Of a stretch of 15,983 nucleotides of DNA, positions 1 to 8,051 are shown piece by piece (positions within the stretch are counted from its first letter, which is position 1; every line of letters starts with the position of its first letter). The notes below the pieces were generated by a model. It had not been told where the DNA came from, made no database searches, and was given only the letters and a program-made list of their open reading frames with translations. A program made the position numbers and the translations under genes. Source of the stretch: UBA5070 sp035604215 (GTDB taxonomy: Bacteria > Fibrobacterota > Fibrobacteria > UBA5070); NCBI GenBank assembly GCA_035604215.1, contig DATNIW010000019.1, positions 1-15,983 on the forward strand, in the 5' to 3' direction.

Positions 1-156
1 ATTTCAGCACATTCCTGGAGATCGGGGCCTGCGAATCTCCCTGGACCTCTATCCTCCGGTGTTGAACCGCCATCCGCACTGCCGCGACGGCATCCAATCC
101 GTCTCTGCATGAGCCGTCCGATGATCGGAACCGACATTTCCAGCCAAGGAGTCGAG

Positions 157-2163
157 ATGAATTTCGGGAGATACAGTCCAAGGGTTCCGCGCCTCGGTGC
201 CATCGTCCTGGTCGCGGCGGGATTCTCGCTCTCGCAGACCTTGCCCACCGCGAAGTCCATCGCCTCGGAGATGGGTGCCGGCTGGAACCTCGGGAACACC
301 TTGGAATTGTCCAATGTCCAGCCCATCCCAACCCAGGCCCTGTTCGATTCCGTGAAGGCGGCCGGGTTCAAGACGGTCCGTCTCCCCTGCGCTTGGTACT
401 CGCATTCCGACTCGTCCTACGCGATCGACCCCACCTGGATGGCCCAGGTCAAGACCGTGGTGGACTACGCCATCAAGGACAGCCTGTTCGTGATCCTGAA
501 CATCCACTGGGATGGCGGCTGGCTGCAGGGCAACATCGACGCGGCGGTGACCAATGCCACCCTCCGAAATGCCATCTCGGCCAGGCAGGGGGCCTTCTGG
601 AGGCAGATCGCGACCACATTCAAGAGCTACGACAGGCACCTGCTGTTCGCCAGCACCAACGAACCGCAAGCCGATTCCCTTTCCGCCTGGAAGGTCCTGC
701 TCGGGTTCCACCAGATCTTCGTGGACACGGTCCGCGCCACCGGGGGCAACAACGCCACCCGCGCACTGGTGGTGCAGGGCCCGAACACCTCCTTCGACGA
801 ATCCACCCAATGGATGACCTTGCCCAACGACAAGGCGGGCACCGGCCACCTCATGATCGAGGACCACTTCTACCCCTACCAGTTCTGCCTGATGACGGCC
901 GACGCGAGTTGGGGCGATGCCGTCTACTACTGGGGCAAGGGATTCCATTCCGCGACGGACGTGGCCCACAACGCCACGGCTTTCGAGGAGACCTACGTGG
1001 ACTCCCAATTCAACGAGGTGGTCCAGAAGTTCGGTTCGAGCGTACCCGTCGTGGTCGGTGAATTCGGCGTCATCAAGCGCCTGTCCCTGACCGGAGACAA
1101 CCTCAAGCTGCACATCCTGTCCCGGCGGCACTTCTACAACTACGTGGTGAACTCGGCCATCACCAAGGGGATGATCCCCATCGCCTGGGACGCGGGCGGC
1201 TTGGGCGACGGGACAATGTCTGTCTTCCGCCGAAGCAACACCGAGGGCGCCATCTACGATCTGGGCCTCTTGAACGCCATCCGCTCCGGGGCGGGGCTTT
1301 CCAAGCTCCCGGGCGACACGACCAGCGACTACACGCTTCCGACCGGAGACAACAGCCTGCGGGTCCTGTATTCGGCCAAGGATTCCATGAATGGACAGGT
1401 CGACATGCCGCTGGTCAAGACGGACATCAGCGCGTACGACTCCATCGTCGCAAAGATCTACGTGAAGGGGACTTCCCAATACGATTCGGCGGGTGTCGCC
1501 AAATCCGGATACGTGTCCATCAGCCTGGTCACCATGTCGAACAACTGGACCTGGCGCGAAAAGACCCTCGGCTCGCTCACGATGGACGGCTGGAAGAACT
1601 ACAGCATCCCGCTTTCCACGAACACGGCGGATTCAGCGGCCCTGGTCCCCGCCGATCCGACCAACCTCCAGACCTTCGCCCTCCAGATGTATTCGAAGGC
1701 CTTCCGCGGAGCGATCTACGTGGATTGGATCGTGTTCAAGACCAAGGGCGGGACCAGCGACACCCTCTACAATTTCAACCAGACCGGCCCCCAGGATGGA
1801 AACAACGACGTGGTGTCGGTCGATCTCTATCCGACCGCCAATGTTCCAACCGACCTGACCTGGGAAACGGCAACGACATCGGTCTGGGGAGTCACGGCGC
1901 TGCGCGCCAGAACGGCCGCGAATTCCGATGCGCTCGACATCTTCGCTTCCACCGGGACGATCCGGGCTTCCTTCCAGGCCCCGGGGTCCCAACCCGCGGT
2001 GGCCACGCTCCGGGATCTGCAGGGCCGGACTCTGTGGTCGCGTTCCTTCGAGACCCTTGCCGGGACCAATGATCTGGAAATTCCCCTCGGTCGCGCAGGT
2101 TCGGCGATCCTGCAGATCCGGCTCGGGTCGCGCGAACTGGTCGGGAAGGTCTACTGTCCCTGA
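157..2163 (+). CDS. Secreted GH5 endoglucanase-like enzyme with CBM-like and C-terminal sorting-like domains
   Basis: This is a 668-aa exported glycoside hydrolase family 5 protein, probably an endo-beta-1,4-glucanase or a related beta-glucanase/mannanase. The start at 157 is chosen because AAGGAG lies at 146-151 with 5-nt spacing and is followed by a signal peptide (basic MNFGRYSPRVPR, hydrophobic LGAIVLVAAGFSLS). The in-frame ATG at 109 would bury that signal. Visible GH5 landmarks are GWNLGNT (42-48), TVRLP, NIHWDGG (about 115-121), the acid/base in STNEP (E169), HFYPYQF and the nucleophile in VVGEFG (E302). Residues about 385-530 form a jelly-roll-like, carbohydrate-binding-module-like region ending in YVDWIVF, CBM11/30-like in style. 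The last 70 or so residues (LRDLQGRTLW, LEIPL) resemble type IX sorting/FlgD-Ig-like tails. GH5 subfamily and substrate cannot be fixed by eye. The gene stands alone and converges with the next one. Confidence 0.92.
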   Translation: MNFGRYSPRVPRLGAIVLVAAGFSLSQTLPTAKSIASEMGAGWNLGNTLELSNVQPIPTQALFDSVKAAGFKTVRLPCAWYSHSDSSYAIDPTWMAQVKTVVDYAIKDSLFVILNIHWDGGWLQGNIDAAVTNATLRNAISARQGAFWRQIATTFKSYDRHLLFASTNEPQADSLSAWKVLLGFHQIFVDTVRATGGNNATRALVVQGPNTSFDESTQWMTLPNDKAGTGHLMIEDHFYPYQFCLMTADASWGDAVYYWGKGFHSATDVAHNATAFEETYVDSQFNEVVQKFGSSVPVVVGEFGVIKRLSLTGDNLKLHILSRRHFYNYVVNSAITKGMIPIAWDAGGLGDGTMSVFRRSNTEGAIYDLGLLNAIRSGAGLSKLPGDTTSDYTLPTGDNSLRVLYSAKDSMNGQVDMPLVKTDISAYDSIVAKIYVKGTSQYDSAGVAKSGYVSISLVTMSNNWTWREKTLGSLTMDGWKNYSIPLSTNTADSAALVPADPTNLQTFALQMYSKAFRGAIYVDWIVFKTKGGTSDTLYNFNQTGPQDGNNDVVSVDLYPTANVPTDLTWETATTSVWGVTALRARTAANSDALDIFASTGTIRASFQAPGSQPAVATLRDLQGRTLWSRSFETLAGTNDLEIPLGRAGSAILQIRLGSRELVGKVYCP

Positions 2164-2192
2164 CCGCTGAACGCTCGAGGGCAACGGAGCCA

Positions 2193-2217
2193 TCCACCAT
2201 CGCGCTTCGATGGTGGA
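2193..2217. terminator. Hairpin between convergent genes, possible bidirectional terminator
   Basis: A perfect 10-bp inverted repeat, TCCACCATCG and CGATGGTGGA, encloses the 5-nt loop CGCTT. It sits 30 bp after the GH5 stop and 20 bp after the stop of the convergent gene. Neither side has a T-tract, so it is not a textbook intrinsic terminator. Its position makes a bidirectional transcription stop or 3'-end protection the likely role. Confidence 0.55.
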
Positions 2218-2236
2218 GCCAGACGCGGGTGCCGGT

Positions 2237-3853
2237 TCAGAACGCGGTCAAGGCCAAGCTGGACCGGATCGCACCGGTGGCCTTCAGGATGTACACACCC
2301 GGTCGGAGGGCGCCGCGCAGAGCCAGGCGGTTCTGGCCAGCCAGCAGGGAGTGCACGCCCAAGTCCTGGACGACGTTCCCCTTCACATCCAGGATCTGCA
2401 AGCTGGCGTCTCCCGAAACGGACGATCGCAGTTCCAGCGAAGTCCCGCCGAGAACCGCGGCGAGGCTCTCGCTCTTCGGAGCCTGCCGGGACAATCCCGC
2501 GGTCCCGAAGCTTTCGAGCATGAAACCGGGGAGATCCGACGGATCCACGGCGAAGGCGAAGACGTAGTTGGGATAACCCGCACCGGCGATCACGCCCCCG
2601 GGCTGCACGAAATCGTTGTCGTTCGTGGTCAGGAGCAGGTGGCGCCCGTCCGGGAGGTCGGGGCCGAAGGCGTAGCCTTCGAGCTTGTCCGGAAGGCTGT
2701 CCAGACCGCTGGAGGCGTTGAAGGGCCAGGGGGTGGCGGACAGCAGGATCTGTCCGATGCTGGCGAACAGGGTCTTGCGCAGCGGCACCACGCCCGAAGG
2801 AATGGTGGTCCCCGGAAGCCCGCGGCTCTTGGTGGTGCCGTCGTAGGCGGTGGTGGCCAGGTCGGTGGGGAGCGTGTCCTGCTGGAGGTCGATGGCGTAG
2901 AGGAGCTTGATGCCCTTCTTGCCGCCCTTGCTGTTGCGCTCGTCCACCAGGAACTGGTGGTTGCTGTAGGCGAGCAGCTCGCTCACGGATTGGCTGGTGT
3001 TGTCCAGCGGGTAGATGTACTCCTTGGGAGCGGCGGCGGGGTGGAGAAGGTCGTACACCAGGAGCCGGTTGTTCAGGCCGTTGGTGGTGCTGTCCTGGAG
3101 CAGCGGCGACTGCATGAGCACCACCAGGGTGTTGCCGTCCGGCGTGATGGCCAATCCCTCGGCACCCTTGTTGTCGGTGCGACCCACGGAATTTTCCGCG
3201 TCTTCCTTGGCGCCCGTGGAGTCTTCGATGGAGTCCCGGAATCCCACCGGGGCGGGCAGGGAGCCGATCTGGTGTCCCTGGGCGTCGAAGTGGAGGATCC
3301 ACGGCCCGTACTCGTCGGAGACCCAGACCGTGCCGTCTGGAGCCACCCGGATCCCTTCCGGATCCAGTCGGCGGTTCTCCTGCGTGGTGTCCCGCGCGTA
3401 GGCGGTGCTGATCCCCAGGTACTGTTGCCCCTTGGCGGTCTTGAGCAGCGAAGTGCCCGTCGCGGTCGCCGTCACCGCGTAGCTCGCGTAGACTCCGTTG
3501 GTCAGGCTTCCCTGGGGAGCGAGGGTGATGGTGAAGTGCTGGAAACGGTTGGGAAAGCTAGTGGTGTTGTCCACGGAGGCGTTGTAGACGACCTTGTTGG
3601 GTCCCCGGTCGCAGAGCGCGTAGAAGGAGTTGCCACCCGCCCATCCCAGTCCCGACCCGAACCCGTTCAAGGCGTTTTCCGGGGAGACGCCGTCTTCGAG
3701 GAGGGTTGCGGGCAAGCCGGAAGAATCCACACCGTTTCCGGGGATGTAGGTGTCGCCGATGTAGGTGACGGCGGCCGGGGCGCAGACGGCCGCGACCAGC
3801 AACAGGGGGAGCGCAGACCAAGGCGCGGAAAATCCGGTCATCCTCTGGAACAT
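2237..3853 (-). CDS. Secreted esterase-like/phytase-like beta-propeller protein (PF13449 type)
   Basis: This is a 538-aa exported protein of the 'esterase-like activity of phytase' family. The start is fixed by AAGGAG (3860-3865, read on the minus strand) 6 nt before the ATG. A hydrophobic signal peptide follows (ALPLLLVAAVCAPA, cleavage near residue 28). Family-style blocks are CDRGPN (81-86), RRLDPEGI (161-168), WVSDEYGPWI (177-186), KGAEGLAITPDG (229-240) and LEGYAFGPDLPDG. These acidic D/E-G motifs recur in the propeller blades. The last 65 or so residues (LQILDVKGNVV, then RPGVYILKATG) form a sorting-like tail like those of the GH5 and GH10 proteins here. The real substrate of most members is unknown, and the family name should not be read as proof of phytase or esterase activity. 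It faces the GH5 gene and diverges from the amidotransferase gene. Confidence 0.85.
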   Translation of the reverse strand: MFQRMTGFSAPWSALPLLLVAAVCAPAAVTYIGDTYIPGNGVDSSGLPATLLEDGVSPENALNGFGSGLGWAGGNSFYALCDRGPNKVVYNASVDNTTSFPNRFQHFTITLAPQGSLTNGVYASYAVTATATGTSLLKTAKGQQYLGISTAYARDTTQENRRLDPEGIRVAPDGTVWVSDEYGPWILHFDAQGHQIGSLPAPVGFRDSIEDSTGAKEDAENSVGRTDNKGAEGLAITPDGNTLVVLMQSPLLQDSTTNGLNNRLLVYDLLHPAAAPKEYIYPLDNTSQSVSELLAYSNHQFLVDERNSKGGKKGIKLLYAIDLQQDTLPTDLATTAYDGTTKSRGLPGTTIPSGVVPLRKTLFASIGQILLSATPWPFNASSGLDSLPDKLEGYAFGPDLPDGRHLLLTTNDNDFVQPGGVIAGAGYPNYVFAFAVDPSDLPGFMLESFGTAGLSRQAPKSESLAAVLGGTSLELRSSVSGDASLQILDVKGNVVQDLGVHSLLAGQNRLALRGALRPGVYILKATGAIRSSLALTAF

Positions 3854-3920
3854 CGATTTCTCCTTCCGAACGGGCCCGACAGGGGCCTCGGGACACGGGA
3901 GACAACGTGGCTATCCAAGA

Positions 3921-3949
3921 TTGCGAAATGTTTTCAAAGCTCTTTCAAT
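3921..3949 (+). promoter_or_regulatory. Candidate promoter in the divergent intergenic region
   Basis: This is an AT-rich island inside an otherwise GC-rich 140-bp gap between divergent genes. TTGCGA (3921-3926) and TTCAAT (3944-3949) are 17 nt apart, each 4/6 to the sigma-70 consensus. Transcription would begin near 3956, which fits the ATG at 3994 better than the GTG at 3907. On the other strand TTGAAA (3948-3943) could serve the PF13449 gene. Confidence 0.3.
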
Positions 3950-3993
3950 TCGGATCGTGGTCCTCCACTGCCCCGAATTCCATCTTTCCTTCC

Positions 3994-4692
3994 ATGCACG
4001 TCCACTTCTTCCAACACGACCCCATGGAAGGAATCGGTTCCTTCCAAGACCTCCTGACCGAGCGGGGCTGGACCGTTTCCAGTACGCTCTGGGATCGCGG
4101 AGGCATTCCGCCCGAGCCCGACGCCTGGGACATGCTGGTGGTCATGGGCGGACCCATGAACATCTACGAGGACGGGAAGTACCCGTGGTTGGCGAAGGAG
4201 AAGGCCTGCTTGGACCAGGCCATCGCCTCCGGAAAGCCGGTGCTGGGGGTGTGCCTGGGAGCGCAATTGCTGGCGGATCGGCTGGGTTCCCCGGTGACCC
4301 GCAACGCCCATTCGGAGATCGGCTGGAGCGAGCTCTCCACGACGCCCGAGTTGCGGAAGCCAGGGGGCCTGCTGGAGCACCTGCCGCCCGTGGCCCGCGT
4401 CTTCCAGTGGCACGGCGACACCTTCTCGCTCCCTGCGGGTGCCGTGTCGGTGGGACGCACCGAGGCCTGCCTGAACCAGGGCTTCGTCCACGGGAATGTC
4501 GTCGCCCTCCAGTTCCACCTGGAACTCGCGCCGGAACATCTGCGCGGTCTGATCGCGGCCCAGGAAAGCTTCGAGGGCCCGTACGTCCAGCCCCCGGAGG
4601 TCTTCCTGGCGGATCTGGACGGATTCCGTCACAACCGCGAGTGGCTGGGTGGGATCCTGGACCGGATCGCGGCGGGAGCGGCCGGGCGCTGA
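3994..4692 (+). CDS. Class I glutamine amidotransferase domain protein
   Basis: This is a 232-aa stand-alone class I glutaminase (GATase1) of the kind often labelled 'GMP synthase-like glutamine amidotransferase'. It would hydrolyse glutamine and pass ammonia to a partner or a small acceptor. The triad is visible: nucleophile C87 in GVCLGAQLLA, and H175 and E177 in LQFHLELAP. The oxyanion-type motif MGGPMNIYED is also present. The start at 3994 is chosen because family members begin with a strand like HVHFFQHDP-EG right after Met. The upstream in-frame GTG at 3907 would add 29 unrelated residues and run through the promoter candidate, although GGGAG lies before it. There is no clear Shine-Dalgarno at 3994. 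The next gene begins about 11 bp downstream, so the two are probably co-transcribed. The acceptor is unknown. Confidence 0.85.
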   Translation: MHVHFFQHDPMEGIGSFQDLLTERGWTVSSTLWDRGGIPPEPDAWDMLVVMGGPMNIYEDGKYPWLAKEKACLDQAIASGKPVLGVCLGAQLLADRLGSPVTRNAHSEIGWSELSTTPELRKPGGLLEHLPPVARVFQWHGDTFSLPAGAVSVGRTEACLNQGFVHGNVVALQFHLELAPEHLRGLIAAQESFEGPYVQPPEVFLADLDGFRHNREWLGGILDRIAAGAAGR

Positions 4693-4703
4693 GGGGGATC
4701 TTC

Positions 4704-5408
4704 CTGGAACGCTGCCGCGCCGTCCTCGCCAAGGCCGCGCGGTGGTGCCCGGACGCGACCCCGTCCCAGGTGGGGGCGGCCCTGGACCGGTTGGCCTTCG
4801 AACAGGCCGACGCCTCCGGCCTCGCGGACGCCCTGGGCCTGGAACGACCCCCGGGCTGGCCATCGGGGGGCGAGCGCGACCTGATGGACGCGTGCGAGCG
4901 GATCCTGTCGACGGAACCCGCCCCGCTTCTGGACGGTTTCCGTCCAACCCGCGGATCGCATCCCCTTGGCTTGGGCTTCGGCCCCGCCGGGGAGACCTGC
5001 GGAAGCTGCGCCTGGCGTTCCCGGGGCCGGTGCCTGCAGGCGGGAGATTCCCCCGGCGAAGCCCCCAAGGCGCATCGGTCCTGGCCTTCCTGCGCGCGGT
5101 GGGAGGCGGTGCTTTCCGACGATTCCTGCGGGAGTTGCGGGGCCTGCTGCCGGGAAGGCTACTCCTTCGCTCCCGTGGCGAAAGGGGAGGCGATGCGGGT
5201 GGCCCACCCGGAATGGGTCCGCCGAGAAGGCCGATCCGCCTGCCTGCCGCGTCCCGACGGACGCTGCGTGGCGCTGGAAGGGAACGGATCGACCGGCACG
5301 CCTTGGCGCTGCCGAGCCTACGAGGTCCGGCCTCGCGCGTGCTCGGAACTCGCCCCCGGAAGTCGCGCCTGCCTCGCGGCGCGGCGCAGGACAGGACTTT
5401 CGCGCTGA
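4704..5408 (+). CDS. Double cysteine-cluster protein with C-terminal YkgJ-type zinc/iron-chelating domain
   Basis: This is an open frame of about 234 aa, seen in no other reading, that ends 38 bp before metG. The C-terminal half matches the YkgJ/PF03692 pattern: SCGSCGACC (141-149), later C180 and C188, then WRCRAYEVRPRAC (201-213) and C223. This family is thought to bind zinc or iron, with no settled biochemical role. Unusually, a second cluster precedes it, C-x2-C-x7-C-x19-C (C99, C102, C110, C130), following an alpha-helical N-terminus. There is no ATG in a sensible place. CTG at 4704 has AGGGGG (4692-4697) at 6-nt spacing and is my preferred start. GTG 4770 and TTG 4791 are alternatives without a ribosome site, and GTG 4641 would overlap the amidotransferase. 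The reading frame is secure; the start is not. Confidence 0.7.
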   Translation: MERCRAVLAKAARWCPDATPSQVGAALDRLAFEQADASGLADALGLERPPGWPSGGERDLMDACERILSTEPAPLLDGFRPTRGSHPLGLGFGPAGETCGSCAWRSRGRCLQAGDSPGEAPKAHRSWPSCARWEAVLSDDSCGSCGACCREGYSFAPVAKGEAMRVAHPEWVRREGRSACLPRPDGRCVALEGNGSTGTPWRCRAYEVRPRACSELAPGSRACLAARRRTGLSR

Positions 5409-5446
5409 TCGGTTCCGCCGGTCCCGGTTCTACCTTGGACCATCCC

Positions 5447-7504
5447 ATGAAGAACGCCTTCTACCTCACCACGCCCATCTACTACGTGAACGACGTGCCC
5501 CACATCGGACACGCCTACACATCGGTTCTCGGCGACGTCCTTTGCCGGTGGCACCGGCTCCTGGGGCACGACGTCTTCTTCCTGACCGGCACCGACGAGC
5601 ATGGGCAGAAGGTCCAGGAAGCGGCAGCCAAGGCGGGACGGACCCCGCAGGAGCACGTGGACCTCCTCTCCGAGCGGTTCAGGGAGATGGGACGGCTCCT
5701 CGGCCTCACCAACGACCGCTTCATCCGCACCACGGATCCCGACCACATCGCCTTCGTCCGATCCGTGCTGCAGGGGCTGTGGGACCGGGGAGAGATCTAC
5801 AAGAGCGCCTACAAGGGCCTGTACAACGTGCGCGACGAGCGGTTCTACTCCGAGTCCGACATCCGCGAAGGACGCGGACCGGCCGAAGGCGAGCCCGTGG
5901 AGGAGGTGGAAGAGGTCAACTACTTCTTCAAGATGTCGGCCTACCAGGAACGGCTCCTGGCCCACATCCGCGACAATCCGTCGTGGATCGTGCCCGACTA
6001 CCGCAGGAACGAGGTCCTGGGCTTCCTGCGCCAACCCCTCGGGGACCTCTGCATCAGTCGCCCCAAGAGCCGCCTCTCCTGGGGCATCGAGCTGCCTTTC
6101 GATCCCGACTTCGTGACCTACGTCTGGTTCGACGCCCTTCTCAACTACGTCGCCGGCGTGCGACCCTCGCGGAGGCCGGACGGCTCCGAATGGTGGCCCG
6201 CGAGCGTCCACCTGATCGGCAAGGACATCCTCACCACGCACAGCGTCTACTGGCCCACCATGCTCATGGGCGCCGGCATTCCCCTGCCGGAACAGATCCT
6301 GGCGCACGGATGGTGGATGGCCGAAGGACAGAAGATGTCCAAGTCTCTGGGGAACGTTGTGGACCCCTTCGCCGTCGCCGAGCGCTACGCATCCGTGGGG
6401 GGCGCCGAGGCGTTCCGGTTCTTCCTGATGCGCGAGATGGTCGTGGGGCAGGACAGCTCGTTTTCGGACGCGGGCATGGTCAAGGTGGTGAACGGCGACC
6501 TGGCCAACGACGTGGGGAACATCGTCTCCCGCATCCGCAAGCAGATCCAGACCCAGTTCGAGGGCCGCATCCCGGCCCTGCCGGAAACGCTTTCGCCTCC
6601 CTCCAGGGAGCTGAAGGCCAAGGCCGAGGAGGTGGTCGCCGGGGTGGAGAACGAGATGCGCCTGTTCCGGGTGAGCTACGCCCTGGAATCCACGCTGTCG
6701 CTGGCGCGCGCCATCAATTCCCACCTGGAGTCCACCGCGCCGTGGAAGCTCGCGAAGGATCCCGAGAAGCGACAGGAGTTGGCCGAAGTCCTCGCGGCGA
6801 CCTCGGAAGCCCTCCGCATCCTGCTCGTCCTGCTCTCCCCCTACATTCCCACCAAGGCCGCCGAGGCCCTGCGCCTGATGGGCGGCGAGTCCGCCGTTCC
6901 CGGCAAGCTCGCCTGGGGCCGGCTCCCCGCCGGAGCGGTCTTCGAGGACGGCCCGGTCCTGTTCCCCCGCCTGGAGGCGAAGAAGCCCGATGCGCAGACG
7001 GCCCCGGCTCCCGTGGCCACCCAGGCCGCCAAGGACCCCTTCGAGGCCCTGGACCTGCGGGTCGCGCAAGTTCTGTCCGCCGAGGACCACCCCTCCGCGG
7101 AGAAGCTGCTCGTGCTCCAGTTGGACGCGGGCGAGCTGGGCCGAAAGCAGGTCTGCGCGGGCATCAAGGCGCACTTCGGCGCCGACGAGATGGTGGGCCG
7201 GAAGCTCCTGCTGGTCGCGAACCTCAAGAAGGCGAAGCTGCGCGGGGTGGAGAGCCAAGGCATGATCCTGGCGGCCGACGATCCCGACGGGTCGGTGCAT
7301 CTGCTGTCGCCGGAAGGTGCGGTCGGCTCTCCCGCCGCGGTGGAAGGCCTGTCGCACCTCCCCGGGCAGAACCTGGGCATCGAGGCCATGGACGCCGTGA
7401 CGCTCGAGATCCGCGGCGGGGCGCTGTCCTACGCTGGAATGCCGGTCGTGGCCGGTGGCGCGAAAATTCTCTGCGCCGCGGTGGACGGAGCCGGGGTGCA
7501 CTGA
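5447..7504 (+). CDS. metG: Methionyl-tRNA synthetase
   Basis: This is a 685-aa cytoplasmic enzyme that charges tRNA-Met with methionine using ATP. The start at 5447 gives the family N-terminus (NAFYLTTPIYYVNDVPHIGH). The upstream open frame from 4649 is the shadow of the previous two genes. Signature motifs are HIGH (19-22) and KMSKS (296-300) in GQKMSKSLGNVVDP. The connective-peptide region reads YNVRDERFYSESD with no zinc-binding cysteines, so this is the zinc-free single-knuckle type. From about residue 530 a tRNA-binding OB-fold (EMAP/Arc1p type) follows: LDLRVAQV, HPSAEKLLVLQ, VCAGI, LKKAKLRGVESQGMIL. Residues about 632-685 form an extra tail after the usual end of that domain. No strong ribosome site is visible. 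It probably belongs to the same transcript as the two preceding genes. Confidence 0.98.
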   Translation: MKNAFYLTTPIYYVNDVPHIGHAYTSVLGDVLCRWHRLLGHDVFFLTGTDEHGQKVQEAAAKAGRTPQEHVDLLSERFREMGRLLGLTNDRFIRTTDPDHIAFVRSVLQGLWDRGEIYKSAYKGLYNVRDERFYSESDIREGRGPAEGEPVEEVEEVNYFFKMSAYQERLLAHIRDNPSWIVPDYRRNEVLGFLRQPLGDLCISRPKSRLSWGIELPFDPDFVTYVWFDALLNYVAGVRPSRRPDGSEWWPASVHLIGKDILTTHSVYWPTMLMGAGIPLPEQILAHGWWMAEGQKMSKSLGNVVDPFAVAERYASVGGAEAFRFFLMREMVVGQDSSFSDAGMVKVVNGDLANDVGNIVSRIRKQIQTQFEGRIPALPETLSPPSRELKAKAEEVVAGVENEMRLFRVSYALESTLSLARAINSHLESTAPWKLAKDPEKRQELAEVLAATSEALRILLVLLSPYIPTKAAEALRLMGGESAVPGKLAWGRLPAGAVFEDGPVLFPRLEAKKPDAQTAPAPVATQAAKDPFEALDLRVAQVLSAEDHPSAEKLLVLQLDAGELGRKQVCAGIKAHFGADEMVGRKLLLVANLKKAKLRGVESQGMILAADDPDGSVHLLSPEGAVGSPAAVEGLSHLPGQNLGIEAMDAVTLEIRGGALSYAGMPVVAGGAKILCAAVDGAGVH

Positions 7505-7597
7505 GGGGCCTCGTCTCGAAATCAGTAGACTTCCGTGTTCGCGACGCACCCTGGAGAGTGGAGCCAGCGGAAAACCAGCGTCGGAAAGGAGTCAGCC

Positions 7598-8020
7598 ATG
7601 GTCGAGTTCCGCCATTCCTGTGAAATTGCGGCCACGCCGGAGTCCGTGTTCGCAGCGATCGGAGACCCCAAGCGCTTGGCGCGATGGTGGGGTCCTTCGG
7701 GCTTCACCAACACGTTTTCCGTCTGCGAATTCAAACCGGGCGGGAAATGGTCCCTGGTCATGCACGGCCCCGAAGGCGTGGACTACCCGAACGAAAACCT
7801 CTTCGAGGAGATCGATCCCCCGCACCGGATCGTGGTGGGCCACCCCTCCCAGCCCGTCTACCGGCTGGTCATCCTACTGACGCCCACCGCAGGCGGAACC
7901 ATCGTGTCGTGGACGCAGACCTTCGAAAACGACGCGCTCGCACGGCAGATCGAATCGATCGTGGTTCCGGCGAACGACCAGAATCTGGAGCGCCTGCGGG
8001 CGGAGGTCCTGCGGACCTGA
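7598..8020 (+). CDS. SRPBCC/AHSA1-type START-like domain protein
   Basis: This is a 140-aa single-domain protein of the AHSA1 (Hsp90 ATPase activator homologue-like) branch of the SRPBCC fold, which forms a deep hydrophobic pocket. The sequence shows the family pattern: IAATPESVFAAI near the N-terminus, RLARWWGPSGFT, FKPGGKW, MHGPEGVDYPNEN, then IDPPHRIV and the long C-terminal helix (residues about 112-138). The start at 7598 has AAGGAG at 7586-7591 with 6-nt spacing. The GTG at 7535 would add an unconserved 21-aa leader. It lies 93 bp after metG and may have its own transcript. Bacterial members are diverse (ligand binding, stress, resistance) and the ligand cannot be predicted here. Confidence 0.88.
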   Translation: MVEFRHSCEIAATPESVFAAIGDPKRLARWWGPSGFTNTFSVCEFKPGGKWSLVMHGPEGVDYPNENLFEEIDPPHRIVVGHPSQPVYRLVILLTPTAGGTIVSWTQTFENDALARQIESIVVPANDQNLERLRAEVLRT

Positions 8021-8051
8021 GGGGCGGCCCGTCGCCGAGCGGCCCTATTTT
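8021..8051 (+). terminator. Possible intrinsic terminator after the SRPBCC gene
   Basis: Directly after the stop codon comes a GC-rich segment with imperfect self-complementarity (AGGG near 8020 with CCCT at 8043-8046, plus inner GGCC pairs). A T5 run follows (8048-8052 region, sequence CCCTATTTTTCG). The stem has mismatches, so this is only a candidate. The T-run also overlaps the end of the convergent aqpZ gene. Confidence 0.3.

Noticed and set aside
1..156. Possible end of an upstream gene (frame 2 open from the window edge to a TGA at 110-112) and a weak GGAGAT/ATCTCC inverted repeat at 17-40
   Set aside because: The 36-residue translation resembles nothing I recognise, and the stem is only 6 bp with a 12-nt loop. 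I see nothing supportable besides the GH5 ribosome site.
49..1479. Long minus-strand open frame opposite the GH5 gene
   Set aside because: It is a GC-rich antisense shadow with no recognisable domain, while the plus strand has a complete GH5 with signal peptide and ribosome site.
3994..7504. Amidotransferase, cysteine-cluster protein and MetRS as a transamidation-type aminoacyl-tRNA system
   Set aside because: Tempting from gene order, but MetRS needs no amidation step, and the GATase1 fold is unrelated to the GatCAB amidase. Co-transcription alone does not support it.
5318..7549. 743-codon minus-strand open frame opposite metG
   Set aside because: It lies antisense to an unmistakable methionyl-tRNA synthetase, and its composition (His/Val/Gly/Asp-rich) is that of a codon-bias shadow.
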